Positions 25,653 to 37,989 of a stretch of 64,000 bases of DNA are shown one piece after another. Location: the NCBI GenBank assembly GCA_037127255.1, contig JBANSL010000020.1, positions 56,643,098-56,707,097 on the forward strand. The letters are read 5' to 3'. The position numbers and the translations under genes are program-made. Position 1 is the first letter of the stretch. Each line of letters opens with the position of its first letter. Under the pieces are notes generated by a model. That model did not search any database. It was not told where the DNA came from and saw only the letters and a program-made list of their open reading frames with translations. This DNA is from Persicaria tinctoria (taxonomy: Eukaryota; Streptophyta; Magnoliopsida; Caryophyllales; Polygonaceae).

Positions 25653-27245
25653 AAACTGCTTGAGAAGCTCATTCGCTATGATCTGATTGGCAGAATCGCT
25701 GGGGTGGTATTCATCCCAAAACACATACTCGCTTCGAACTCTGCATAACTCCGAAGTTGGAATGCAAGTCAGAGAAGGCCTGATCCTCCCAAATGAGCAA
25801 CATGGCGCGTCTGAGTTCTTGAACCCTAACAAATTCAGGAGCGAATATATGACCTAAAAACTTACTAAAAATCAAACTGGATAAATGCTTATTTTAGCTA
25901 CATTAAGTTACCATGTTTGCGTGGATCCGAAATGAGGCCGTGGACAAAGTCGTAGGGGTCTGCATACCGGAAGCTAGCCTTGGGGAATAGGGTGTTGGCG
26001 AGCTCACCTACCATCTTCCTTGTGGCGTTGTTGAACTTTCCGGCAAGGATGTTGGTCTCGTCTTGGCAGTCTCCGGTATTCGTTAGCACTCTCTGAAGAG
26101 GGATGCACCCCAACGGACCGAGCCCTAGCACCATCATTTTTCGCGCTCCTAGTTGATGCAACATCTACAAACAAACAAGAACACAATTTAAACATACACA
26201 ACTTACTCAATTTCGCAAAGTAAGGTCATAAACACGGACCTGGAGCTGGTTTCGGAAAGTCGCAATGAGGTAATCCATGAAGGCCTGCTCATCGAATTTC
26301 CAAGAATCGCGGTAGATAGGCATGAGATAGTTGTTGATGAAGTCATTGCTACCAAATGCAACAAGGTATACCGACTTTTTGAAGAACTTATCCGACTCAT
26401 TTTTGCCTATCTTTTTCGTTATGTTAGCTAGGGTTTCACTAAATAACTCGATCTGCCTCTGGAAACTAAGCCTCTCTATCTGCATTATCAAAAGTTCAGT
26501 GGGTCAATCAACGATCTGGGTTTGTACTTTGTACTTTGACTCACCTAAAAACTAACTACTTACAAAATAAGAACCGGTTTCGTTCAAGATGCCAGCACCA
26601 CCGGATGCATAGTTAACTCCATTCTTCAGGATCACATCATCTTCTAGGTTTGGATCGAGCAACGCGGGTGGCCTTGGGAGACCCATGGCGTCGCCTAGTA
26701 ATCAAGAAGGATAGATAGATACAATGAAACAACCTATATACTTTAGGGTATGGTCATTTGATATTGATATCTAGACATCGCCCGATATCTGATATCTAGT
26801 GTTTGATATTGATAGATATCGATATCACTTAATCTGATATCTGATATCTGTGTTTTGTATAGATAGATATCGATATCATTTGATATCAAATTTGGACCTA
26901 TTTGATATACTAGTTTTGATACTGATACTGATATCTTGATATATCTAGATATCGATACCAAACGACCCTTTATATAATGTAACGGAAAAAAATGTAACGG
27001 CGTTATAAAAATGTACCCATAAAGTCGGCGACGGTGCGGCCATTGGTGAACCTGCCATTAGGCAAACCATTCCCAAAGTCGATACCATACCAAGGAAGGC
27101 TGGCCTTAGCGAGGCTTCTTGTGAGATGCTGGTTGTTCCCGGCGTCGGAGAGGGAATCTCCAAAGATGAACATTACGATCTTACAATCCGAGCCTCGAAT
27201 CGAGGCCACAGCCGAAATCACAGCCAATAGCATCAACAACGACAT
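25611..27245 (-). CDS. GDSL esterase/lipase, five exons (At1g74460-like)
   Basis: Secreted SGNH-type ester hydrolase; plant members act on cutin, lipid or acetyl esters, and the substrate here is unknown. Minus-strand exons: 27017-27245, 26564-26694, 26240-26479, 25912-26164 and 25611-25825, all with GT-AG borders and compatible phases, giving 355 residues, normal for the family. Residues 1-17 form a hydrophobic signal peptide. Block I is FIFGDSLSDAGNN with nucleophile Ser31, block II lies in NGVNYASGGAGILNETG, block III is AFGSNDFINNY, and block V is WDEYHPSD with the catalytic Asp and His. Intact by every visible test. It converges with the WRKY gene. Intron 1 hosts a MITE rich in GATATC, and the stop region has been duplicated downstream. 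Confidence 0.94.
26745..26969. mobile_element. MITE-like GATATC-rich repeat in GDSL intron 1
   Basis: Imperfect inverted ends (AGGGTATGGTCATTTGATAT against ATACCAAACGACCCT), with the interior built from GATATC/TGATAT units. About 225 bp. The superfamily is unclear because the target duplication is ambiguous in TTTA-rich flanks. Confidence 0.55.
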
Positions 27246-28173
27246 TTTAAGCTCTTTTCTTGGCTGGAGGTAACTGTATAACTAGTATGTGTGTGTTGTG
27301 CTTAGATGCGAACATATGTATATAGGAGAGGTTGCGGAAACAGATGTGGGTTGCTTCAGAAGAAATTCAGGGCGGGTATCCGGATTCTGAAACCTAATGA
27401 TCTGAAAGATAACAAGGTAGATGAGGGAGATGATGAAATTACGGAAGGTTAGGGGAAAGATATTGTGATGTAGGTTTGGTAGTTCTCAGGATAAGTAATT
27501 GTACGTACATTACAATGTGGATGATGCACCTACCATATATCTCTCTTTTTTTTTAAAAAAAAATACGGATTTTTAACGAGGTAGCCCTGAGGAAGGCGTA
27601 ATTCACATACTGTACAATTGTTCCACATATTTCACCAATTGGGTACTCAGGCTTTTTTTTTTTTCCACCAAATAACCTTCCATTTCCCACTTATGGAATT
27701 TTCGAAATCACCGTTCGAGGAGCTTATTTGTGAGATTGATAACTCCTTTATCAGAACTCTGTTTGCTAAGTTCGACCTATCAAATTGACGAGGAGATTGC
27801 GTGCAAGAGCTTGACGCTAACGATATGGTCGGAGGAAGCAAGGTGACGTCGTAAAAGAGCCCACAAATACGCTGCAGAACAGTTTTAAATCAGAGAAAAA
27901 AATACAAAATCTTGAATTCGGATTGAGGTGTAAAACCCTCTAACAACTTGGAATGGGATGGGCCTTTTTATTCCCAATATTAACTGAACCTATTTGATGG
28001 ATGTACATTAATCTCTTACTTGTAATCTTTTAATTGTAATACATGGGCATAATCAAAAAGGGAAAACAAAGTAAAATCTAGAACATGAATCTCAAACTCC
28101 TATTTCTATAGCTCACATTAACACTAATACATCATAATATGTAGGTACCAAGTGGAGAAGAGATCGATCAAGT
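27246..28173. other. Intergenic between GDSL and GT47 genes
   Basis: Promoter side of the GDSL gene and 3' flank of the GT47 gene. AT-rich with poly-A/T runs near 27545 and 27655. No supported gene. Confidence 0.55.
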
Positions 28174-30167
28174 TTAATCTGTGTATTTGCTCCCATGGCT
28201 CGTCCGCTCTTCGACAGCGCCATTGGGCCTCCGGTACTTCCTCTTCCTGTGCTGATAACCCGTCTTCGATAGCTTGCGTGAGACCGCCTGCCAAATCATG
28301 TCGACAGCATCATCAGGCTGTGACGGAAACTGGTACTCGAAATGGTGAGCGACCTCCTTAAGGCGTCTCCACATCTGGGTCCACTCGTCCCTTCCGATCC
28401 CTCTGAGCAGATTCACCAGGAAGCCAGGCTTGACAGCATCCGACGAGAGCACGAAGACGGAGAAGTCCGAGTAGTCGAGCACGTCCTCGTAGGGCAGCTC
28501 GAGGTCATCGCTTACAATGACGGGGACACAGTGGCTGACTATCGCATCGAATAGACGGTTTGAGGAGGGCGTGTCCCCTGCAATGTTGAAGCAGAACTTG
28601 GAGGAGCCCATGCCATTGCCCGCTAGCCGGGCACCATTCCTCTGTGACAGGCTCCCGGATGTGAAGTGCACATCTTTTTCATCTTTCATCAGTCTGTACA
28701 GCCTTTGCCGGATCGCTCCTCCCTACACCCAAACATACAGAAACCGCACATCGACGAAACTATGTCAAAATGATCCAAATCCACCTTCTAGCACAAAAAT
28801 CTTCCCTATATAGTTTATCAATTGCTGCCTACAACAACAACAACATCCCAGTGTATCCCGCGATTAAGCAGGGTCTGGGGTCAGCATTTACACACTCTTT
28901 CCCCGAATAAGTCGAGAGAGTGTTTCCTATAGACCCAGAACAATAGTACATAAGAACCACAAGGTAGCAGATCACACAGAAGGCATAAGAAGTCTATAAA
29001 GCATCATAAAAGAAGCCAAATTTGATCATTGCAGGAAATAAATCCCATTGATGAAACTATGTCAAAATGATCCGAATCCGCCTTCTATCACTAAAATCTT
29101 CCCTATGCAGTTCACTTGTTCAACCTATAGTTTATCAATTGCTGCCTAAAATGCTGAATTTGATCATAACAGGAAATGAAGAGAGATGGATTGGGTGTGC
29201 TTACATCTTTCCTGTGTATGGCACCTTGGAAATACGCGAGTATAGGGCGCTGCTCGAAGGGCGCTGATTTGTTCCCATCAGTGGTCCAGACCACATGCCT
29301 GTAGGGGGCAATGACATCCTTCTCAAAGTTAGCAACCTTGGAAGGATACCTTCCGAAATCAGCGAGCACATATCTCGCCGACCCCAGTCTCTTCCTTGCA
29401 TACAACATGCTGTTCGGATGGTGCGGGACTATCAGATGGTCCTTCCCGCCGTATCTCTTCCACTCGCTCCTGCCCATCAAAAACTCGACAAGCTGATTCT
29501 GCAAAGCTCGGTCCAAGGTAACCTGCTCATTTCCGCGAGCCCTGGCTTTGGAGTGTCGGTTGTAGCTCAGGGCAGCAAAGAAAGGCACGAAAACGACATC
29601 AGCTTGGGTTAAGTTCCGAACCCTTATAGCAGTACATGGTCTAACTATGTTTTCCTTGTTGGATGCCAGAAGATCAAGAGTGAGCCAATACTCGACACTA
29701 TGTTGCTTGTTCAAACCTCCAGGGTAAGACGGAACTTGACTGATGTTTCCAACATCTGGCCATACCTCATTTGCTTCCCCCTTCCAACCCAATAACCCGA
29801 AGTGAAACTCGGGAGGCATGTCATACATATACACTCTTAGACGAGCTCGGTTTGGGTCACAGATGTCGCTCTTTTTAGCTGTTTCTGAAGCATCCTTAGG
29901 TGGTACTAATTGAGGATTTTGTGGCCCAATGGTGTCAAGTAATAAGAGGCTAGGATCTTCCAAGGGAGGATATTCGGTTTCGGTTATGTTTTCGCAATTT
30001 TCGGGATCACAGGAATCCGGAGATTCATCAGAAGGAACTGATGTGGGGATTATTAGAGGAGTGTCATCGGATCGAAAGAGGATGGCGGTAGACGACATCA
30101 GAAGCAGCGTCGAAATCCAGAAGAGGGCGATGAGGAACCGGGTGGATGAAGCTGATTTCTCCCCCAT
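28174..30167 (-). CDS. ARAD-like: GT47 exostosin-family glycosyltransferase, ARAD-like
   Basis: Golgi type II membrane glycosyltransferase; ARAD proteins are linked to pectic arabinan synthesis. Exons 29205-30167 and 28174-28722 are separated by a 482-bp phase-0 intron, giving 503 residues. Residues about 10-30 form a signal anchor (FLIALFWISTLLLMSSTAIL), then an acidic stem, then the exostosin domain from RLRVYMYDMPPEFHFGLLGW. It includes VPSYPGGLNKQHSVEYWL, DVVFVPFFAALSYNRHSK, HLIVPHHPNSML and, in exon 2, FNIAGDTPSSNRLFDAIVSH and LELPYEDVLDYSDFSVFV, the likely sugar-nucleotide binding part. In-frame ATGs occur upstream of the chosen start (30185 and 30236), but a probable 5' splice acceptor near 30188 makes MGEKSA the best start. 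The coding frame is clean. Substrate is inferred only from family resemblance. Confidence 0.93.
28829..28948 (-). mobile_element. SINE-like repeat, TS type, copy 2, in the GT47 intron
   Basis: Reverse complement of the 25272 repeat: CAACAACAACAACATCCCAG, then the AAGCAGGGTCTGGGG core and TAAGTCGAGAGAGTGTTTCC. On either side the intron carries two copies of GAAACTATGTCAAAATGATC plus following bases (28757 and 29052), as if host sequence was duplicated on insertion or by later slippage. Confidence 0.5.
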
Positions 30168-31659
30168 TGTGAACACAAAAACCATTGAACTGCAAATCAG
30201 TTCTACAGATACAAAAATGTCAGCTTCAAATCTCAAGTAGGGTCAATTTTAGAAGCTATCAGTGCCCGATTTTCGGTTAATTTGATGGCGCCAACAAGAA
30301 TTCTGATAAAATTGACCCGCAAAAAAGATCAATTTCCGCTTCTGTTGCATTGCATCATATGCAAGAATCAGTTTATTTCTAAAGGACAACCAGGAACAAA
30401 AAGGCACCTAAAATTACCTAATTTCAACAGCAAAAATCACAGAAAGCACCAAGAAAAGCAATTAAATAAAACCAAATGAAGCACCAACAATATCAGATAT
30501 AAAGACAGGGGGGAAAGAGCTTAACCTTTTTGTGGTCTGAACAGAACTGTCAAAACCTGCAAAATTGGGGCATCTCTGTGGTTCTTCCAATTGTTAACAG
30601 CTTCGGGAAACCCTAGGCTGAAAAAAGTTGCAATCTTTGACCTAGCCGGAAACGATCAGCGGGGCAAGGAGCCCCAGCAAGAGCTACGAATGCAAAATTG
30701 AAACCCGCTCAACAAAGACTGAGGAATGAAAACGAAGAAATCAATTTAGCTGATTTTGATCAATCAATGCGCAAAGAAAAATCAATGGAGGACAAGAAAG
30801 GTACCGGATTTGGAGGTTCTTCGGGGGCGTTTAGCTGGGGAGGGAGGTTGATGTTGAAGTGGAAGCCATTGAAAAGAAACGGCGAAGAAATTCAAGAGGA
30901 GATCGAGAAAGGGGAAGTCTCTGGTTTCTGAAATCGGTGTTGCGTTTGTTCTTGGTTTCGGCGTTTTCAATGGGTTTCTTGAATTTTGAATTTTGTGGGA
31001 ATTTGGTAGCTCATGCAGCAGGAGGAGGCCAAGTGGAATTCAAAGGTGACGACATGACGAAAGGTTACCTCCTCTGTTTTCGTTTCTTCCTTTCCAAATT
31101 TATTTATATTTGCTCAAGGGACCCACAATTTTGTTTGAATTTGTTTTTAAATTATAATAATAATAACAATTTATTATTGAGATGTCTATATAGTATTGAT
31201 ATATGGATCAAAATCAAGCATTTGTTATATGATGAACCCATAATTTATTCTTGAAAAGCTATCCTTGGCGGGTTTGATTGGTATCAAAGGTTAGATGTTG
31301 ATCGATTTCATATGGTCAAGTCAATCATCCTTTGTTAATGCTCAATTTGACAAATATTATAGTTCTCCATAATTGGTAAAAAGAAAATAAAATAAAATCT
31401 TTATGACTTCACAGACAACCTGTATGACTGTATCAAATGATTTGTAGAATAAATCAATCAAAAGTTAGTGTAGTGGTTACATTTCGCGTCAAGAGATTTG
31501 AAGTTAGAATCCTTTTGAAAACATGGACTCGCTTGTAAATGGAAGGGTCGGTCTTTTAAATGAGTCAGACATAATATCCAATTCAAATGTAGAATAGCTA
31601 TGTCAATCGAACTATAATTCGACTAAAAACGCCCTTTGCAGGAACATGGCAGTAGCCTT
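30168..31659. other. GT47 leader/promoter region and spacer
   Basis: On the minus strand a TTTGCAG acceptor near 30188 and a donor candidate near 30520 suggest a 5'-untranslated intron. Beyond 31080 the sequence is AT-rich. Open frames on the + strand at 30698-31254 do not resemble known proteins. Confidence 0.45.
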
Positions 31660-32038
31660 GAAAAATGCATTATTTATGTTTTAAAAAAAAATACTCCACA
31701 TTAGGCGGTAGTTGTGCAATTTGAGCATGGGATGTTATGGATTTAATTATTGATTAATTAGATATGTTTTTTTTATATTACACACAAGTTCATTAATTAA
31801 ATGAGATCAATGCCTTTTAAATCAACTAAACCTTAGGGGAAGTTTTTAAAAAAAACTTCCCCTAAGGTTTAGTTGATTTAAAAGACATTGATCTCCTTTA
31901 ATTAATGAACTTGTGTGTAATATAAAAAAAAACATATCTAATTAATCAATAATGAAATCCATAACATCCCATGCTCAAATTGCACAACTACCGCCTAATG
32001 TGGAGTATTATTTTTTAAAACATAAATAATGCATTTTC
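31660..32038. repeat. 379-bp near-perfect palindrome
   Basis: The left arm 31660-31848 and right arm 31850-32038 are reverse complements with only a handful of differences. The arms start GAAAAATGCATTATTTATG and end CATAAATAATGCATTTTC, and meet at AAGTTTTTAAAAAAAACTT with almost no loop. It contains no gene. It could be a fold-back MITE or the source of a long hairpin RNA. Confidence 0.93.
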
Positions 32039-33097
32039 AAAATAAATAAAACCTATTTTGTGAACCCAAATGAATCTTAAAGTACACAAGTAAACCTGAG
32101 AAACAATTAATCGGCCCAAATTGTTTTCGAATGGATTGTCCAGTCGGCCAAAACTGACGGGCCAAACGAAACTAAGCCCAACAAGAAGGCCCGCGATGGA
32201 AGGAAGCCCATTTCAAATAATTACTATTGAACGAGTCAAATGACAACTGTAGAACAAAGATAACGTAAAGTGAACGATACCTACCATATCGATCAAAAAA
32301 GAAAAGTCGGGCCTTAATAGATTAATAGTGTTTGTACACACTGTTAGATTGTAAACACCATTCAATTCAATGGATTAAATGTAATCTGGCATACCCATTT
32401 TATTTCGGTTCAGTATTTAGTTATGCACTTTGATTAAATAAGCTTCAAATATATATTATGTGTACTTTCTATTCATAAAATGGCACACTTTTTAAAAAGT
32501 GCACTTGTTCCTTTAACCAAAAAATAAAAATACATGAATAAATGAATACACTCTTATTCTGGGTTTGCCCTGGCATCACACAAAGATCTTATTTATCTCA
32601 TCCGAAAAGATGATATTGACTAAGTTCAACCAGTCGAATTTTTACTCTATCAAGAATAATAAAAAAAAGTAAGGCGCGAGTTCTCACTTAGTCACTTTCA
32701 CACACAGGGGCGGATCCTCTTTAGTGTCAGGGATGACAGTTGCCCTCGATTGAAAATAAAATTTAATATACATGTTCCTCTCGTCAATAGTTTTGAGTTG
32801 ATATATTATAAGCTCAAATCCAATACCTGAAAAAAAAGTTATAAACGGTTCAAAACTGAACAAAGATAAATTATTTCCGACATCATTTACCAAACTGAAG
32901 TACTTCCAGCGTAATTATTGTAGTATTTGTTAAACTCCATACCGTAATATTACACTTAAACCCCAAGAACTTTAAATTAATAGGTACGTTAAAATATTGA
33001 AACCGTGAAATAAAAGTAACTCGGTTTAAGTATTGTATTCACATACATATATTGCACTTGTATGCGATTCTTCGATGAAAATTTCCGTCCTTGAAAT
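32039..33097. other. Intergenic, AT-rich
   Basis: No supported gene or repeat boundary. It ends at the 5' LTR of the copia element. Confidence 0.5.
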
Positions 33098-33312
33098 TGT
33101 TGTAAGGTTTTGGGAAATGTGGGTCATTTCCTGTAATTAGGAGAATAAACAGGTAGGCAGTTAGAACTCCCCTCCTTCCTTGTAACAGACTTAAATAGGG
33201 GTGTTTGGCCTCACTGTAATCTGTTTTTCGACATAATCAAATTCTATAGTTTGGGAGGTTAGTTTTTTTTCTCTTCCTTGAATCTGAGTGTTCTTGAGTG
33301 ATTCAATCATCA
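33098..33312 (+). repeat. 5' LTR of the copia element
   Basis: 215 bp, TG to CA. It contains the likely promoter that drives the element's RNA (AGACTTAAATAGGGGTG as a TATA-region candidate). Confidence 0.94.
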
Positions 33313-33319
33313 TTCATCA

Positions 33320-33331
33320 TGGTATCAGAAC
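33320..33331 (+). other. Primer-binding site, initiator tRNA-Met type
   Basis: TGGTATCAGAAC lies seven bases after the left LTR, the standard copia primer site with one change from TGGTATCAGAGC. Confidence 0.9.
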
Positions 33332-33485
33332 TACAGGAGATCATGCGGATCTTCGATTGATCAATCACTGGGAGCAATCGAAGCAAATCGCTGTGCTGCA
33401 AGCTGAGTTCTGTTTCCGCAAAATTGGTACTCGTTTCAGATCTTGATCGCTCCAGTCGTCGGAATTGAAGTGCTGAGAAAGCGCC

Positions 33486-36400
33486 ATGGCTGAAGATAGA
33501 TCGCTGGAGAGAGAGTGAAGACGAAGCGAGTTGATCACAGGGACGAATCTGCAGAATCCGCTGTTCATTCACCCATCCGATAACTCTGGTATGATTCTAA
33601 CCACAATTCAATTGACTGGTGAGAATTTTCTTCGATGGAAGAAAGCTATGTCAAAGGCTTTGTCTGTGAAGAACAAATTAGGTTTTGCAGAAGGAACTGT
33701 GATTGAGACTACTAAAAACACTACTCTATGGACTAGGTGTAATGACATGGTCTGTTCTTGGATATTAAACACTGTGTCTAAAGAAATCTATGCAACTTTA
33801 GATGAGTTTGATACTGCCAAACAGATGTGGGATGATCTTGCTGAGAGTTTTGGCCAAAGAAATGGTCCATTGCTGTTCCAATTGAAGAAAGAATTGCAAG
33901 ACTGTGAGCAACATTCAACTGGTATCACTGAATACTTCACTAAACTGAAGGGATACTGACAGCAATTGTCAGAGATGATTCCACCAATTAGATGCACTTG
34001 TGGAAAGTGTGAGTGTGATCTAAATAGGAAGATTGAAGCTGTTGAGTCGGAGGAGAAACTCATGAAATTTCTCATGGGGCTAAGTCCTCAATACATCCAT
34101 GCTAGAAGGCAATTTCTACTACAAACACCTCTTCCATCTGCAAGTTTGGCTCATTCTCTGCTCTTGCAAGATGAATCCAGCTCTAAGATGAAAGATATTG
34201 GGGTGAAGACTGACACCACTGCACTGATGTCCAAGAAAGAACAACAAAGAGACACTGAATCTTCAAAGAAGGATACATCTGAGCAGCCAAGAAGGAAGAA
34301 ATGTCACCACTGTGATGGAAATCACCCAGCTGATAAGTGTTGGGAGGTGATAGGCTATCCATCTTGGCACTCCAAGAGCAAGTACAAGCCACAAGGAGGT
34401 GCAAGATACACAGTTGATCCAAAGAAAGGACAATTTAGAGCTAATGCCAGCACTGAAGGCTCAAGTGATGGTCATCTGAAGCTGTTCCAAGGCCTGTCTG
34501 ATGACAATCAAAAGTTGATGGCTTCTCTTCTGCAATTGATGAGTCAACCTAAGGAGAAGCACACTGATGTCCATATAGCAGGTACAACCTTTCACTTTTG
34601 TTGTAATGTCTCTGGCTTGTCTGATGCTTGGATAATAGATAGTGGTGCCACACACCATATGACACACAAACAATCTATTCTGTCACAAATAACACCTATT
34701 ACACATCCTTCCACTATCCATTTTCCAGATGGCAGTACCAACCCCATCACTCACAAAGGTACAGTCATCTTACCCCAAATGACCTTATCCAATGTTCTAT
34801 ACATACCTAGCTTCAAATTAAATCTCCTATCTGTCAGCTCTCTCATCCTTGAGTACCAATGTGATATTAACTTTAGGGATAACCTGTGCATTATCCAGGA
34901 CCATGCAAGGACGAGAGTGATAGCTGTTGGTAAAGACATTGGGGGACTGTACTATCTTGTCAATGAGCCAGAAAAGAAGAAACTGTTAGCCACAACCTTC
35001 TCTGCAAACACAGCACCTCAGTTACCTTTGTTTCTTGGGCATTCAAATTGTAAATCTGATCTAGGTGCTCTCTGGCATCTTAGATTGGGGCATGCCCCAC
35101 CAAACAAACTTCTTTCTGTTCCTTACATTAAAAAAGACATCAATAATATGTCTGACATTACTTGTACTGTTTGTCCCTTGGCAAAACAAACAAGGAAAAG
35201 TTTCAATTCTAGTACATCTCTTGCTGCACATAATTTTGAGCTTTTACATTGTGATATGTGGGGGCCCTATGAAACTCCAACATACAATGGCCATAAGTAC
35301 TTCTTAACCATTGTTGATGACAGAAGTAGGAGTGTATGGGCTATCCTTCTCAAATCCAAAACTGAGACACCATCCTCTCTCCAAGATTTCATCACCAGAA
35401 TTGAGACTCAATTCAATACAAAAGTAAAAAGAATCCGTTCTGATCAAGGCACTGAATTCTTCAATTCAGATGTCTCTTCCTTTCTAAACACAAAGGGCAT
35501 TATACATGAGAGTTCTTGCACAGCCACACCCCAACAAAATGGGAGAGTTGAGAGAAAGCATAGATACATACTTGAAACTGCACAAGCACTTCGATTTCAT
35601 GCCTCTCTACCTCTCAGATTTTGGGGAGACTGCATTCTCACAGCTACATATCTCATAAACAGACTACCTACCCCACTTCTTAATCACATATCACCTTATG
35701 AAACTCTATTTCATCAACCACCTGACTACTCTACACTTAGAGTTTTTGGGTGTCTATGTTACATCTCCACTCTTGGGAGTAACAGAAAAAAATTTGATGC
35801 TCGTGCTGATCCCTGTGTTTTCTTAGGATATCCTTTTGGGTTCAAGGGATATAAGGTCTACAATTTAAAATCTCAAAAATATTGTGTCAGCAGAGATGTT
35901 GCTTTTCTTGAAAACCAATTTCCTTTTGCTACTGATCACCCTTCTTCTACCAAGCCTTCTATGCCTGTCATATCACAAACAGACTCTCATCTCTACTCTG
36001 ATGACTACCTCTCACCTTATGCCCCATTGTTTGAGCCTATTGAACCCCATATCCCAACACAGTCCCCATCTCTCAATCCTATCTCACTTGTTGAGTCCTT
36101 AGCTAATTACTCACCCTCACCTGTCCCTCCTTTGTTTGATGAGATTCCCACTGAGATCTCACCTGAATCACCTGTTCCTGAACCACCTCCTCGAAAATCT
36201 ACAAGGACTCACTCTACTCCATACTGGCTCAAAGATTTTGTATGCAGTACCTCCAATGTTGATACTAAGGCTACACTCTCAACTAGCAGGTTTACTTCTC
36301 CTTATCCTATATCTTCATGTATGTCTTATTCCTCATGTTCACTATCATACAAAGCCTTCATTTCCAATGTGGCACCTCTTTCTGAACCAACATCAATAGC

Positions 36401-37982
36401 TGAGGCCTTACACAAAACTGAATGGTGTAAAGCCATGCTAACTGAATTAAATGCTCTTGAATCAACTGGAACATGGGACATTGTGTCAAGGCCCAGTGAT
36501 CAGTCAGTTGTCACTTGCAAATGGTTATTCAAACTGAAATACAAGGCTGATGGTACTCTGGATAGGTATAAGGCTCGGCTTGTTGCAAGAGATTTCTCTC
36601 AAGTTGAGGGAATTGACTATAGTGAGACATTTGCTCCAGTGGCCAGAATGATTTCAGTAAGAACTCTTCTTACTCTAGCAGCTGCTAAAGACTGGCATGT
36701 CTCACAAATGGATGTGACAAATGCCTTTCTTCATGGTGAACTTGAAGAGGAGGTATTCATGGAACTGCCTCCTGCCTATGACCATCTAAAGAAATTCCAG
36801 CATTGCTCACAGGAGGAGAGGTATAATGAGAGCAATACTGTCAAGAATACAAGAGCAGGAAAAGTCTGCAAACTGAGAAAATCTCTATATGGACTAAAAC
36901 AGGCATCAAGACAATGGTTTGCCAAATTTTCTCAAGTTGTAAGGGAAGCAGGATATGTGCAGTCAGAAGCTGATCATTCTCTATTCACAAAGAAAACAGA
37001 AGAGACATACACTGCACTTCTAGTTTATGTGGATGACATGATCATAGCTGGAGATAGCAAGAATGAAATTCAGAGACTAAAGGAGCATCTAAACAAGAAC
37101 TTTCAGATGAAGGAACTGGGAGAGCTCGGGTATTTCCTAGGAATTGAAGTGGACAGAACTGAGCAAGGTTTTTATCTAAACCAGCGAAAGTATGCACTTG
37201 AGGTACTAAAAGAAACTGGTATGACAGATGCTAAACCAGTGACTACTCCCCTGGATCCAAAGGTGAAATTGGATATGAAGGGAAGCAGATCAAATGTGAA
37301 TCCTATAGCCTACAGAAGACTAGTGGGTAGATTGATATATCTAACCATCACTAGGCCTGATATTTGCTATGCAGTGCAAATGCTCAGTCAGTTCATGCAT
37401 GCACCTACTGATGATCACTGGATAGCAGCAAAGCATGTGTTAAGATACTTGAAGAATGCTCCTGGACAAGGATTGCTACTGGCCAAGAGTAAGGATCTGG
37501 AGCTAAGAGCTTTTTGTGATGTTGACTGGCAAAGTTGCCCCATGACCAGAAAATCTCTCACAGGTTTTTGTATAATGTTGGGGCCTTCTCTAATCTCCTG
37601 GAGATCAAAGAAGCAGTCATATGTAGCCATGTCCACAGCTGAAGCAGAGTACAGAGCAATGGCTATGACCTGTTGTGAAATTACTTGGTTAGTGAAACTG
37701 CTAAAGGATCTGGGAGTGATGATAGACTGTGTCAAGATGTTTTGTGACAATCAATCTGCTCTACACATAGCAAGGAATCCAGTGTTCCACGAGAGAACAA
37801 AACATATTGAAGGAGATTGTCACCTTGTAAGGAACAAGGTCTTAAGGAAGGAAGTTGCTCTTGGTTACATATCAACAAAAGAGCAACCTGCAGACATCTT
37901 CACCAAAACTGTATGCAGTGACATATATGACAAAACACTTAGCAAGTTGGGAGTTACAAATCAATTTGCAACCACAACTTGA
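33486..37982 (+). pseudogene. copia gag-pol polyprotein interrupted by two TGA codons
   Basis: A single frame from ATG 33486 to TGA 37982 except for in-frame TGA codons at 33516-33518 and 33957-33959; after the second the frame stays open for more than 1,330 codons. Domains in order: gag (about 33540-34250); zinc knuckle CHHCDGNHPADKC near 34310, spaced C-X2-C-X3-H-X4-C, one residue short of the usual X4; protease WIIDSGATHHMT near 34630; GAG-pre-integrase LWHLRLGHAPPNKL; integrase with the Asp-Asp-Glu residues in CDMWGP, RSDQGTEF and NGRVERKH; reverse transcriptase with ARDFSQVEGIDYSETFAPVA and YVDDMIIAG; RNase H with SWRSKKQSYVAMSTAEAEYR and FCDNQSALHIA. All visible catalytic residues are kept. 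It may be silenced or recently disabled. Confidence 0.95.
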
Positions 37983-37989
37983 GGAGGAG

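Noticed and set aside
29295..29612. + strand frames within the GT47 first exon
   Set aside because: Shadows of the well-supported minus-strand gene.
34183..34939. Minus-strand frames opposite the copia element
   Set aside because: Shadows of the intact polyprotein frame.
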